From JACRIM01 sp038042195 (lineage in GTDB: Bacteria; Planctomycetota; Phycisphaerae; UBA1845; UTPLA1): a DNA stretch of 64,000 bases. The notes below the pieces were generated by a model. That model was not told the DNA's origin. It searched no databases and was given only the letters and a program-made list of their open reading frames with translations. Position 1 is the first letter of the stretch. Every line of letters begins with the position of its first letter. Of this stretch, positions 29,300-39,700 are shown one piece after another. The position numbers and the translations under genes were made by a program. The stretch is taken from assembly GCA_038042195.1 (NCBI GenBank), contig JBBTET010000068.1, positions 1 to 64,000 of the forward strand. Direction: 5' to 3'.

Positions 29300-29785
29300 T
29301 TACGCCGTTGCCGTCACCGGCCTTAAAGCCCGCGACGACACATCGAGCGACATGGGCACCAGGCCCGCCGTTCGCTTAAAGCCAAGCTCTTCGCAAAAAT
29401 CCACTTCCGTGCCATAGGCCGCCGCATCGATCCGTTCACAGCCCATTGCCGCGAGCGAGCCGATGACTTTGTCCGCCATCTGGCGAGCGATTCCGTATTG
29501 GTCGTGCTCGATGCGGCCGTCCACGTGGGTGACCGCGCCCGGTCCCTGACAAGCCGGGTCGAGCTTGCACTCCGTCAAGTAGCCACGAACGCCGTCGGCC
29601 AAGCCGCGGGCAATTCCGATGAGTCGACCGCCGCCATCTCTGGCGACAACAAAGCAGACCGAGTTGTCCACGATCTTGGAGAGCTTATCCACGGACTGTG
29701 GCACCATGCAGCCCTGGGCGTCGTAAAACGCCTTCAGCTCCGCAAGGTCCAGCGCCTTGACGACTTCACAGGTCATGCCGTCCAT
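29300..29785 (-). CDS. GNAT-like acetyltransferase between rpoB and rpoC
   Basis: The 161-residue protein has the outline of a GCN5-related N-acetyltransferase. It starts EVVKALDLAELKAFYDAQGC, with a strand FVVARDGGGRLIGIARGLADG, a beta-4 strand and a P-loop-like segment DPACQGPGAVTHVDGRI, a helix QMADKVIGSLAAMGCERIDAA and FCEELGFKRT near the end. These mark acetyl-CoA binding and the C-terminal strand. Substrate unknown. AGGAG lies 6 bases before the ATG. It begins 30 bases after the rpoB stop and ends 69 bases before the rpoC start on the same strand, so it should be transcribed with them. Confidence 0.75.
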   Translation of the reverse strand: MDGMTCEVVKALDLAELKAFYDAQGCMVPQSVDKLSKIVDNSVCFVVARDGGGRLIGIARGLADGVRGYLTECKLDPACQGPGAVTHVDGRIEHDQYGIARQMADKVIGSLAAMGCERIDAAAYGTEVDFCEELGFKRTAGLVPMSLDVSSRALRPVTATA

Positions 29786-29814
29786 CGTTCACTCCTACTC
29801 ACCGCGAACCCAGG

Positions 29815-32800
29815 TCAGATCAGGCCGCCTTTTTCAAGCTGAATGTTCATGCCGAGGCCGCGGATTTCGTTGCAGAGGACGTCGAAGGAAACCGGCGTTC
29901 CGGCCTCCAAGGTGTTCTCGCCCTTGACCATGCTCTCGTAAATCTTAGTGCGGCCTTCCACGTCGTCGGACTTGACCGTGAGAAGCTCCTGCAAGATGTA
30001 GGCAGCGCCATAGGCTTCGAGGCCCCAGACTTCCATTTCACCGAAACGCTGACCGCCGGTGCGAGCCTTGCCGCCGAGGGGCTGCTGGGTGATGAGCGAG
30101 TATGGGCCAGTCGAGCGGGCGTGAATCTTGTCATCCACTAGGTGGTGCAGCTTCATCATATAGATGTAGCCGACCGTGACGGGCTGATCGAATTTATCAC
30201 CCGTGCGTCCGTCGAACAGGCGCGTCTTTCCGCCATAGGGCATCTTACAAAGGAGCAGGCGATCCTTGTCGGCCGTCTGCACTGTCTTGAGGTCGGCGGC
30301 CAATTCCTCGACTTTCCTGTTCGCTTCTTCCACGGCGGCGTGGAGTTCGTCCTCCTTGCAACCGTCAAAGACCGGGGTGACGGCCTGGAAGCCGCAAATC
30401 TTCGCGGCCCAGCCGAGGTGCGTTTCGAGAATCTGGCCGACGTTCATACGCGAGGGCACGCCCAGCGGATTGAGCATGATGTCGACCGGCGTGCCATCTT
30501 CGAGGAAGGGCATGTCTTCGACCGGCAGTATTTTGGCGATGACGCCCTTGTTGCCGTGGCGGCCGGCCATTTTGTCGCCGACCGAGAGGTGGCGCTTGGT
30601 GGCGGTGTAGACCTTGACCATTTCAAGGACGCCGGAGGGCAATTCGTCTCCGCGCTTGAGCTGGGCGATCTTACGGTCGCGCTCTTCGATCTGTTCGACG
30701 ATTCGCGGCCAGTAGCGGTTGTAGATCGGTTCGCATTCGTCGCGCTTGCCGACGGGCTTGACCCACTTCAAATCGAAGGCCCAGTTCGTCGGCTCGCCGA
30801 TCTGCTCCATGACGACTTCTTCGTCATCGCTCTTGCCCACGACCTGCTTGGTACGCGGGTCGACCGTGGCCTGGCCGCAGACCTTTTCCAACTCGTCCAG
30901 CATTTGGCGGAAGATGGCGATGGTCCGCAGGTTGCTCGTCGTGCGATGGTCCTTTATGCGTTTCTGGAGATTCTTCTTTTGTTCCTCCGTCATATTGGTC
31001 CGACGGCTGAATCGCTTGGCATCGATGACGGTCCCGGTAATACCGCTCGGGACTTCGAGCGAATCGTTTTTGACGTCCTCGCCCGCGCGGCCAAAGATGG
31101 CGTGGAGCAACTTCTCTTCGGGAGAGAGTTCGCTCTTGCTCTTGGGTGAGACCTTTCCGACGAGGATGTCGCCTGAGCTGACCTCGGTGCCGATGCAGAC
31201 GACGCCGTTCTCATCGAGATTTCGGAGGGCACGCTCGGAGACGTTGGGGATGTCGCGGGTGAACTCCTCGCGGCCGAGCTTGGTCTCGCGGATTTCAATG
31301 TCATGTTCATCGATGTGGATGCTGGTGAACGTGTCGGTCTGGACGAGGCGCTCGGAGATCAGGATGGCGTCCTCAAAGTTGTAACCATCGTAGGTCATGA
31401 AACCGACCAGGACGTTTCGACCCAGGGCCAATTCACCGTTTTTGCAGCCGGGTCCGTCGGCGATGATCTGGGTCTTCTTGATCTTCTGGCCGATCTTGAC
31501 GAGCGGCGTCTGATTGAGACAGGTTCGTTCATTGAGACCCTGGAACTTGCGAAGCAGATACTCTTCCGTGTTGTCGAGCACAATGCGCGTGGCATCGACG
31601 TGGGTCACGGTGCCGTCCTTGTCGGCACGGATGACCATGCCGCTGTTCTCGGCCACGACCCGCTCCATGCCGGTGGCCACGACGGGCGGTTCGGTAATCA
31701 GCAAGGGCACGGCCTGGCGCTGCATGTTGGAGCCCATGAGGGCGCGGTTGGCGTCGTCATGTTCCAGGAAGGGGATCAACGACGCGGAAACGCCGACGGT
31801 CTGCTTCGGCGAGATGTCAACGTATTCGACGTCGGCACCTTCGACCGTGGCGAGGTCGCCGCGAATGCGGGCCATGATCTGCTCGTGACGCACCTTATTA
31901 TGCTTCGGATCGACGGCATCCGGCGGAGCGAGAATGGTTTTCATTTCCTCGTCGGCACGCAGGAACTCGGCTTCCGCCTCGATGCTGCTGGTCTTGGTAT
32001 TGACCTTGCGGTAGGGCGTGATGAGGAAGCCATACTCATCGACCGTCGAATAAATGCTGAGCGAAGCAATCAGACCGATGTTCGTGCCTTCGGGCGTTTC
32101 AATTGGACAGATGCGACCGTAATGGCTGATGTGAACGTCGCGTACTTCGAAGCCGGCACGTTTGCGGTTCAAGCCGCCAGGTCCGAGGGCGGAGAGACGC
32201 CGCTCGTGCGTGAGCTGGCTCAGCGGATTGGTCTGATCGACGACCTGTGACAATTCACCACGACCGAAGAAAAACTCGATCGCTCCGGAGACTGCCTTGG
32301 AATTGATCAGTTCGGCAATCTTACCGAGTTGGTCCGGCTCCTTCGTGCTGAGGCGCTCCTGGACGGTACGGCGGAGCTTCAGGAAGCCTTTGCGGATTTC
32401 GTCGCAGGCCAATTCGTCAATGGTGCGCAATCGGCGGTTGCCGAGGTGATCGATGTCATCCTCGCCGACGATGACGCGCGTCTGTCGCCAGCCATATTCA
32501 TGGACATTGCCGACCGAAAGCAGGTCGGCGCTGCCATGCTTTTGCATGACGGTGACGACGTGGTCCAAGTTCTCGAAGCAAACGTGCTTGGCGGTGCCGA
32601 AGAGTTCCTTCCACTCGGACTCGATCGTTTCGGCGAGGTTCTTGGACAGTTTTTCGGAATCCTCCTCATTAAACGTATAAATGGCCCCGGCTCGTGGGTA
32701 GTAGTTCATGAAGTCCAACTGGGCCATGTCCGGGTGGGTTTTCTTTTCGGCGGCGAGATAGGCGTCGACTCCCTGGATGATGCGGGTCGCTCGCGTGCGG

Positions 32801-34281
32801 ATCGTGGCGACGACGAAATCGCGGGCCAGCTTGGTGACTTCGGCGTCGCGGTCTGTCTTGCTGCGACCCATGAGGGGGCGTAGCACTTCCATGTCCAATG
32901 AACTGGTCGGCGCCCATTCCGTCGGCATGTCGATGAGTCCGCGAAGCTGCCGGTGCAACTCCTTGATGACGTCGATGGGCTGGAGTTTCTTTCGGCCGTC
33001 CTTGATGCCGTCCAGCGAGCCGAGTTCCACGTTCTGCTTGGGGTCTTTTAGGACATTTCCCTTGGCGAGATAGCGATTGATCTGTGTCCCTAATTCGCGC
33101 GCCCACTGCAAGGAGCAGAGTTCGAACGGCATCCGCGAGGGGATTGAAAAGCCGACGCGATCCTGGCTGCGAAGGTCCATCAGATAACGCAGGCAGGCTA
33201 CAAAGTCGGAGGCCGTCAACGTGTTCATCGCGGCGGGGATGGACAAGCCGAACTTCCGGTTGATTCGAAAACGACCGACCCGGCCGAGACGATAACGGTT
33301 TTCGTCGTAGAAGCGTTCGAAGAAGAGCTTGACAGCCTTGTCGAGCTGCGCAGGATTGCCGGGGCGCAGGCTCTTGTAGATCTTCATCATGGCATCTTCG
33401 TGGCTGTGGCAACTGTCTTCAGCCAGCGTGTTTAGAATCAACGGGTCGGCGACCTTTTCAATTACTTCCAATTGTTTGAGGCTGCCGGCCTGAATCTTTC
33501 CGAGGGCATCACCGATCTGACAGGCGGCACGGACCAGCGGCTCGCCGTCGTTTGCGTCATCCTCTTCCGAGCGGACGTCATGAACGACATACATGTCGGG
33601 CTTTAGATTGGCCGTGCGAATGACCTTGGTCTGGTAGAACTCTCGGATAATCGCCTCGTCCGCGCCGAACTTCGGGTCCATCGCACGAAGAAATGTCGTC
33701 GCGGCAATCTTGCTGGATTGATCGATGCGAACGGCCATCACGTCTTTGCGGGTGATGTTGACTTCGATCCAGCTACCGCGCTCGGGGATGATGCGGCAAG
33801 CGTGGAGGGGGCGGTCGGCATCAAGCGTTTCCTTGATGAAGTCGACGCCGGGGGAGCGGTGGAGCTGAGAGACGATGACGCGCTCTGCACCGTTAATCAC
33901 GAACTCGCCGCCACCGATCATGATGGGGAGTTCGCCGAGGTAGACCCATTCGTCGGAGATTTCGTCTTTGTCGCGGCGCGTCAGGCGAAGGCGAACACGC
34001 AGCGGCATGCCATAGGTGAGGCGAAGCTGCCGACACTCGTCGGTCGTGTAGCGTGGCTTGCCGAGGGAGTACTCGAGATACTCCAGGCAAATGTTTTCGT
34101 CGTAGCTGGTGATCGGGAATATCTCACGGAAGAGACCTTCGAGACCGGTCGGCGTGCGCTTGTCCGAGGTGAGGTCGGCCTGAAGAAAACGCTTGTATGA
34201 GCCGACCTGGATCTCGATGAGATTCGGGACCGGCATCGCATCGCCCAGCTTACCGAAATTACGAATTTCCTTGATGACCAT
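29815..34281 (-). CDS. rpoB: DNA-directed RNA polymerase subunit beta
   Basis: The 1488-residue subunit starts VIKEIRNFGKLGDAMPVPNLIEIQ and has FVINGAERVIVSQLHRSPGV, the rifampicin-pocket block GELSQVVDQTNPLSQLTHERR followed by LSALGPGGLNRKRAGFEVRD, CPIETPEGTNIGLI, and the C-terminal KMAGRHGNKGVI and QPLGGKARTGGQRFGEMEVWGLEAYGAA. It is longer than the 1342 residues of E. coli RpoB. The usual key residues of the rifampicin pocket (Q, D, H, R, S) are kept, while positions just before them differ. AAAGG is 8 bases before the ATG. The ribosomal genes rplJ/rplL that often precede rpoB are not here. Confidence 0.98.
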   Translation of the reverse strand: MVIKEIRNFGKLGDAMPVPNLIEIQVGSYKRFLQADLTSDKRTPTGLEGLFREIFPITSYDENICLEYLEYSLGKPRYTTDECRQLRLTYGMPLRVRLRLTRRDKDEISDEWVYLGELPIMIGGGEFVINGAERVIVSQLHRSPGVDFIKETLDADRPLHACRIIPERGSWIEVNITRKDVMAVRIDQSSKIAATTFLRAMDPKFGADEAIIREFYQTKVIRTANLKPDMYVVHDVRSEEDDANDGEPLVRAACQIGDALGKIQAGSLKQLEVIEKVADPLILNTLAEDSCHSHEDAMMKIYKSLRPGNPAQLDKAVKLFFERFYDENRYRLGRVGRFRINRKFGLSIPAAMNTLTASDFVACLRYLMDLRSQDRVGFSIPSRMPFELCSLQWARELGTQINRYLAKGNVLKDPKQNVELGSLDGIKDGRKKLQPIDVIKELHRQLRGLIDMPTEWAPTSSLDMEVLRPLMGRSKTDRDAEVTKLARDFVVATIRTRATRIIQGVDAYLAAEKKTHPDMAQLDFMNYYPRAGAIYTFNEEDSEKLSKNLAETIESEWKELFGTAKHVCFENLDHVVTVMQKHGSADLLSVGNVHEYGWRQTRVIVGEDDIDHLGNRRLRTIDELACDEIRKGFLKLRRTVQERLSTKEPDQLGKIAELINSKAVSGAIEFFFGRGELSQVVDQTNPLSQLTHERRLSALGPGGLNRKRAGFEVRDVHISHYGRICPIETPEGTNIGLIASLSIYSTVDEYGFLITPYRKVNTKTSSIEAEAEFLRADEEMKTILAPPDAVDPKHNKVRHEQIMARIRGDLATVEGADVEYVDISPKQTVGVSASLIPFLEHDDANRALMGSNMQRQAVPLLITEPPVVATGMERVVAENSGMVIRADKDGTVTHVDATRIVLDNTEEYLLRKFQGLNERTCLNQTPLVKIGQKIKKTQIIADGPGCKNGELALGRNVLVGFMTYDGYNFEDAILISERLVQTDTFTSIHIDEHDIEIRETKLGREEFTRDIPNVSERALRNLDENGVVCIGTEVSSGDILVGKVSPKSKSELSPEEKLLHAIFGRAGEDVKNDSLEVPSGITGTVIDAKRFSRRTNMTEEQKKNLQKRIKDHRTTSNLRTIAIFRQMLDELEKVCGQATVDPRTKQVVGKSDDEEVVMEQIGEPTNWAFDLKWVKPVGKRDECEPIYNRYWPRIVEQIEERDRKIAQLKRGDELPSGVLEMVKVYTATKRHLSVGDKMAGRHGNKGVIAKILPVEDMPFLEDGTPVDIMLNPLGVPSRMNVGQILETHLGWAAKICGFQAVTPVFDGCKEDELHAAVEEANRKVEELAADLKTVQTADKDRLLLCKMPYGGKTRLFDGRTGDKFDQPVTVGYIYMMKLHHLVDDKIHARSTGPYSLITQQPLGGKARTGGQRFGEMEVWGLEAYGAAYILQELLTVKSDDVEGRTKIYESMVKGENTLEAGTPVSFDVLCNEIRGLGMNIQLEKGGLI

Positions 34282-34343
34282 TGGGGGGGCCTTTCGAATT
34301 CGTGACTACTCTTTAGCGGCTCGTACCTGCGTGGCGCGCGGAG

Positions 34344-34583
34344 TCATCGCCCAGCGATGGCATCCATCGCGCGAAGACGATCATGTGCGTCGAGAAAAAT
34401 GGACGGATCGATGCACCCAAGTAATCGAGCAACGCCTGTCTTTATGCCTTGGGGACTGTCCGCCTCGAGAGCCATCTGTAAGGGCTGACCAGTCCCGCAC
34501 CCGATCAACCCAATTCCGCAACTCGTCGCGAAGAGACCAATCAGTATAACTGCTCTCCATCTCCCTGCAAGGGGGGGCTTCAT
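34344..34583 (-). CDS. Small putative lipoprotein upstream of rpoB
   Basis: A 79-residue frame reads MKPPLAGRWRAVILIGLFATSCGIGLIGC, a signal-like segment with a lipobox (LIGC), and continues GTGQPLQMALEADSPQGIKTGVARLLGCIDPSIFLD to the stop. Codon choice looks coding. The ribosome binding site is weak, and I recognise no family. It ends 62 bases before rpoB on the same strand. It may be a real lipoprotein or a chance open frame. Confidence 0.4.
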   Translation of the reverse strand: MKPPLAGRWRAVILIGLFATSCGIGLIGCGTGQPLQMALEADSPQGIKTGVARLLGCIDPSIFLDAHDRLRAMDAIAGR

Positions 34584-34950
34584 AATTCTTTTCTCGCATA
34601 AACATTGCCCCGTAAACGGGTTACAGATCAATTACTATTGTGGTCGGCCTAGCTGATTAGGAGCTAAGCAGGCATCATGGTCGGAAAAGTCTCACTGACT
34701 TAACGTCCGCCAGAGGCTGCCAAGGTTTCTCACGTGGATCGCCTCATTCTTATCATTTCGGGGCAGATTCACTCGGTTATTGCCACATCCCATTTGAATC
34801 CGATACCTCGTCTGGATAAGATGAATGTCGCACTCACAGAGGTTGTCCACATGGATAGGTTCTTCTGAGGGGGATTGCTTCCGGCGCTTTGTCAAGGCCG
34901 GTTGTGAGTGTCACACCAGCGAGCGGTGAACGAAGCAACAGGAGTAAGGT
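34584..34950. promoter_or_regulatory. Divergent intergenic region upstream of the rpoB operon
   Basis: About 370 bases separate the minus-strand small lipoprotein/rpoB side from the PEP-CTERM gene at 34951. It should contain promoters for both. A short minus-strand frame (34692-34895) has no ribosome binding site and is rejected. AGGAG lies upstream of the plus-strand ATG at 34951. Confidence 0.4.
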
Positions 34951-35694
34951 ATGTATTCAACTCCAACATGGAGCGTGCGCGGTCTTGTCGCCATCATGGT
35001 CGTCGTCGCCTGTGGCGGTATTGCCGGGGCAGACTCGATTACGGCCTCGTACACCTATCAGACGCAACCGCTCAACTCTCCACAGCCGGTCAATTTCAAC
35101 GCGCTCTTTGGCCTGCATAACAATACGTCCACTATCGCCTTTCTCGGCACACGGCAGGATCAACCGGCCGGACCGGGCGTCGACATCTTTGTGCCACCGA
35201 GTTTCATGGCTTATTGCGTCGAACTTGGCGAACCCCTCAATGTTCCCGCGACGCACACCCATCCGAACGTGTTTCCGCTTCTTGGTTCCACGACGCAGGC
35301 CGGCGGACTCAGCGGCCCCGTTTTCTTTGACGCGACTCGAACGACGAATATGGAACGCCTGTGGACGAATTTTTCCTATCTTGTTCAACTCGCCCCTTCT
35401 TTGTCACCGGCGTTTCAACTCGCTGTATGGGAAGTTGCGTTTGACGATGACATGACGCTCCAGCCGCAGCTTGGCGGGCGATTCTGGGTCGATGTCGGGC
35501 AGATGCAGCCGGGCACCACTGATATTGCGGAGCAGTGGCTGAGCGACATTCGAAATGGCGCGGCGACGGCGCAGTCCTCCCTGTTTCTGCTGTCCAGAAA
35601 CGGCAGCCAGGATTTGATCACGACGCCGGAGCCTTCGGTCGTTTCGATGCTGGGTTTGAGTGTCGTGGTGCTGTTTCGCCGCCGACTGCGATAG
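34951..35694 (+). CDS. PEP-CTERM exported protein
   Basis: The 247-residue protein has a signal peptide (SVRGLVAIMVVVACGGIAGA), a beta-rich body with MAYCVELGEPLNVP and AFQLAVWEVAFD, and the C-terminus TPEPSVVSMLGLSVVVLFRRRLR, a PEP motif, helix and Arg tail that mark exosortase sorting. The FQLAVWEVAFD segment resembles a motif in other PEP-CTERM proteins from bacteria of this group, but the molecular function is unknown. AGGAG lies 6-7 bases before the ATG. It stands alone. Confidence 0.85.
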   Translation: MYSTPTWSVRGLVAIMVVVACGGIAGADSITASYTYQTQPLNSPQPVNFNALFGLHNNTSTIAFLGTRQDQPAGPGVDIFVPPSFMAYCVELGEPLNVPATHTHPNVFPLLGSTTQAGGLSGPVFFDATRTTNMERLWTNFSYLVQLAPSLSPAFQLAVWEVAFDDDMTLQPQLGGRFWVDVGQMQPGTTDIAEQWLSDIRNGAATAQSSLFLLSRNGSQDLITTPEPSVVSMLGLSVVVLFRRRLR

Positions 35695-35700
35695 GTTGGG

Positions 35701-35907
35701 TTACTCCGGCTTTTGATACCGAATGATCGGTCTCAGGATCATCTCTTCACCCTCAACGGCTTTTTTCAGTCGTTCCGGATTCTCCATTACCGTTTGATTC
35801 ACGTCGGAGAAGTCGCGTACCGATCGCCAATTGCGCAGCACCACGGCGTGCGCTCGGAATTGTTTTCCATCGCGATCATCGATGATCAGCGGCAACAAGT
35901 CGTTCAT
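35701..35907 (-). CDS. Small hypothetical protein, 68 aa
   Basis: The frame encodes NDLLPLIIDDRDGKQFRAHAV followed by VLRNWRSVRDFSDVNQTVMENPERLKKAVEGEEMILRPIIRYQKPE. GAGG lies 8 bases before the ATG, and the sequence has a natural mix of residues. It may be a short protein of unknown role. It ends 6 bases from the PEP-CTERM stop on the opposite strand, and no motif is recognised. Confidence 0.45.
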   Translation of the reverse strand: MNDLLPLIIDDRDGKQFRAHAVVLRNWRSVRDFSDVNQTVMENPERLKKAVEGEEMILRPIIRYQKPE

Positions 35908-36102
35908 GGCATACGCCTCGGAGTCGGTGTCGGCGTTTCCAATGCCGATGCCGGAATGAAGGGAGTCGTTTGTGGTTAGGTGGTATTAATGGCAGCCGGC
36001 GCTTCACAACCCGAGGCCGACGAGCAGCAATGGACCTTTGATGATGCGTTGGAGGATAAGCATGTCAAATTCCAATCCTGCGATGTGCAGTGAATGCGAA
36101 AG
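35908..36102. other. Intergenic region with two tiny open frames
   Basis: The 195 bases hold two short plus-strand frames with possible ribosome sites: 34 codons from ATG 35989 (AGGTGG upstream) and 34 codons from ATG 36061 (GGAGG 6 bases upstream), the second running antisense into the response regulator's 3' end. I cannot decide whether either is translated. Confidence 0.3.
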
Positions 36103-36780
36103 TCAATCATCCATGGATATGTACGAGCCACGATTCTGGCTGCGGGTTGTGCATAGTTCAGGATGATTCGATGAATCCAGTGAGGCGTGTAGTTGGACGA
36201 GCTTTGCGACGGAATCGGCCTGCATCTTGGTCATGACGTTGGCCCGGTGGACCTCAATCGTCTTGGTAGACAACTGAAGATGTGCCGCCATTTCCTTGTT
36301 CGATTTGCCATCGACCACCATTTGAAACACTTCATTCTCGCGGGACGTTAACCTTGTCAGTCGACGGCGAATATCGTCGGTTTGTCGTTGTGCCTGCTGC
36401 CGTCTTTCGTCTCGGTCCATGGCCCGGTGGACGAGTGAAATAAGCAATTCGTCGTCAAACGGCTTTTGAAGAAAGTCGAACGCGCCTTGTTTCAGGGCGC
36501 GCACGGCCATTGGTACGTCGGCATGGCCGGTGATCATGATGATGGGGAGCGAGATGTTTGAAGCTGCCATGTGGGATTGCAACTCCAACCCGCTCATCCC
36601 CGGCATCCGCACGTCAAGGAGCAGACATCCTGGAGTTTCACAATTGTAGTCGTCAAGGAATTGCTTTGCGTTTTCGTATGTTCGTGTTACATAACGAGTC
36701 GATTCAAGCAACCATTTCGTTGAATCTCGAACTGCGGGATCGTCGTCTACGACATAGACTATTGGGGCATCGGATGTCAC
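36103..36780 (-). CDS. FixJ/NarL-type response regulator
   Basis: The 225-residue regulator has an N-terminal receiver domain (VYVVDDDPAVRDS, phospho-acceptor Asp56 in CLLLDVRMPG, then MITGHADVPMAVRALKQGAFDFLQKPF) and a LuxR-type helix-turn-helix (LTSRENEVFQMVVDGKSNKEMAAHLQLSTKTIEVHRANVMTKM). This pair of domains defines the FixJ/TodT group. It is partnered with the kinase whose stop overlaps its start by 4 bases, and phosphotransfer between them is likely. Targets cannot be read from the window. Confidence 0.92.
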   Translation of the reverse strand: MTSDAPIVYVVDDDPAVRDSTKWLLESTRYVTRTYENAKQFLDDYNCETPGCLLLDVRMPGMSGLELQSHMAASNISLPIIMITGHADVPMAVRALKQGAFDFLQKPFDDELLISLVHRAMDRDERRQQAQRQTDDIRRRLTRLTSRENEVFQMVVDGKSNKEMAAHLQLSTKTIEVHRANVMTKMQADSVAKLVQLHASLDSSNHPELCTTRSQNRGSYISMDD

Positions 36781-39700
36781 GAGACGACCCTTTCAGGCGG
36801 GAAGGTCATTGTGAAAGCCGCGCCACTCACTGCGGTTTTTTCGGCAATGAGTCGGCCTCCATGTGCCTCGATAATTGAACGACTGATCGAAAGTCCCATG
36901 CCCATTCCCTGCGACTTTGTGGAATAGAATGCGTCAAAGACCCGTCCTGTGTATTCTACGGGTATACCCGGACCGCTGTCTTCGATGGTGACTTTTACGC
37001 CAAACTCAGTGGGGGAGTCAATTCTCAAGCTTATCATTCGGCGATTTACGTCCCCGTCCCGAAGCGATTCGCAGGCGTTCTTCAATAAGTTTATGAGTAC
37101 CTGTTCAATCTGAATCTTGTCGGCCTGCACATATATTGGATACTCCGGGAGCGTCAATTGAAGGGATATGCCGCCGCGCCGAATCTCCCCGGCGATCAAT
37201 TCCGCAGCGTCCTTGCATACTTGCCCCAGTTCGCATCGCGAGGTCTGCGGCTCACGCTTGCGAACCATTTCTCGAATACGCCGAATGATCTCACCGGCTC
37301 GATGGGCCTGCTCAGCTACGACTTCCATCGCCTGCACGACGGGGCCAATCTCAGGTGTTTCGGATTTGAGTCGTCGTACACTGCCTTGCGTGTAACTCGC
37401 AATCGCGGCCAGCGGCTGATTGAGTTCGTGGGCCAATCCGGTGGCCATCTCGCCCATGGTGGATAATCGTTGCACATGGGCCAAGTCTTCCCGATGCAGT
37501 TCGATCAGTTCCGATGCTCGTTGCCGTTCGGTCAGGTCTCGGATCGCAGTCACTCGGACCATGGTGCCGTCCAGGGGGATTTCCTTGCTTTGCAATTCGA
37601 TGGGAAAGCGCGTGCCATCCTTTCGCAAACCAAGGGCCGGCACCGGACGAGAATCTCGATCATCCGTCTGATCGCCGTACGTAGCGCGCATGTCGTTTCG
37701 GGATTCCTCTGCGATGAGATTGCCCCGAGACAGTTGAAGCAGCTCGTCTCGTGAATAGCCGAACATCCGCAGGATTGGCTCGTTGGCCTCCAGGATGCGA
37801 CTTCCCATGTGCAACAGGATTCCTTCGAATGTGGAGTTGTAAAGCTGTCGGAATCGCTCCTCGCTTTCTTGCAGATTCAGTTCCGCCCTGCGTCGTTCCG
37901 AAATCTCTTGCAGCAACGTCTCATTTGCCATCGCGAGTTCCGTGGTTCGCACGCTTACCCGCGACTCAAGCTCTTCGTGTTGGGTTCGCAGAATTTCTTC
38001 AGCCAGCTTTCGGGACGTGATATCGCGCGTCACGCTCAATACGGCGGTGATGGCACCGCGCTCATCCTTCCACGGGACTGAGCTGGCCTCCATCCATCGC
38101 TCCCCGCCGCGCAGCCCGCGGATACGAAACGCCGCAATGCCGGATACGCCTTGACAGGCCTGTTGATGGAGCGACTTATAGGCGTTGTGATACTCCGGTA
38201 CGATCAAGTTGAGAATCGGTCGTCCGGCGACGTCAGAAAAATGGTCTGCTTCAATCATATTCAGGCCGGCGGGGTTCATTTCTATCAGTCGACCATCCGT
38301 GGATACGATTTTTACGCACTCCGGCTCGTTTTCGACGATCATTCGCAGCTTGGCCTCGCTGATTCGCAAGGCCTCATTGGCATGGTGGCGCTCGATCGCA
38401 ATCCCCACGATGTGGCCGATTTCCTCCATGAAATGCAGATCATGCGATGTGGGGCGGCGTGGGACTTTGTAGTAGGTGGCAAAAGTACCGAGCACTTCGT
38501 TTGTTGTTGACACGATGGGCTGGGACCAGCAGGCCCGAAGCCCGTGCTTCTGAGCAAGCGGGCGAAATGCGTTCCAAAGAGGATCCACGTCGATGTCCTC
38601 GACGATCACAACACGGTTCTCCGCGGCCGCCGTCCCGCAGCATCCTGCCCCGGCGGCGATTTTCAGACCGTTGATCGCTTCGCAATACGCTTCCGGGAGA
38701 TTCGGTGCCGCTCCCGTATGGAGGGTATTGGTCTCGTCGTTGCGCAAGAGTATGGAACAGATCGCACCGACCATTTGGTGCTCCTGGACTTGCACAGCCG
38801 TCTCCAGTATTTCGCTGAGCGGCCTTCCGGTCGCGACGCCTTCGAGGATACGATGGAACTCGGCCTTCTCGGATTCAGTGCGAACTTGCTCTGAAATGTC
38901 CTTCACAACGCCGATCATGGATTGCGGATCGCCCGACGCATCTTTCCGGAGGACGACGGTGAGATCGCACCAAATCGGCTTACCAGCTTTCGTGACGTAA
39001 CGCTTCTTCAGGTTATACTGCGAAATCTCGCCTGCCAACATCCGTTGAACACACTCCCTGCTTGACGCCAGGTCGGCGGGATCTGTGAGGCTGAAACTGA
39101 GCATGCCGGCCAACTCGTCGGCCGAATAACCAAGTAGGTTCGCAAGATATCCGTTCACGCGACGGATTCGATTGTCGAAGCTAATCTCCGCAATTCCAAT
39201 ACCGGCATTCTCGAAGATGGCCCGAATGCGTTCTTCATTGTCACTCAAGGCCTCTTCGGCGGCCTTTCGAGCCGTGATGTCGATGATCGTCCCGAAGAAG
39301 ACATTCTTGACACCCCACTCATCCGGAATCAGGCGTACGTTTTCAATCAAGTATCCTTGCGTGCCGTCTTTGCGACGGTACTTTAGCTCGTAGTCTCGAA
39401 GTACACCGTGTTTGTGGAGTGCTGCGAGGTACTCCGCCCTTGCCCCAGGTATCGCATAGAAGGATTCCGCATTTGCGATGTTGACCTCTTCGATGGACGC
39501 ATACCCAAACAGCCGGGCAAACGCCATGTTGGTCTCACGAATGCTCCCATCGGCACTGGACACAAATGCGGCGGCCACGTTTTCCTCAAACAGGAGCCTG
39601 TATCGCGCTTCGGAAATGCGAAGTCGTTCATCCACTTGCTTACGCTCGGTGATGTCGGTACACATCGCAACCGCCCCTGCGAATTCTCCTCGCGTGCCCA

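Noticed and set aside
34692..34895. 67-codon minus-strand frame starting with TTG
   Set aside because: No ribosome site; some protein-like stretches but nothing recognisable.
36061..36166. A 34-codon gene antisense to the response regulator
   Set aside because: Good ribosome site but too short and overlapping a conserved gene; kept only as a low-interest observation.
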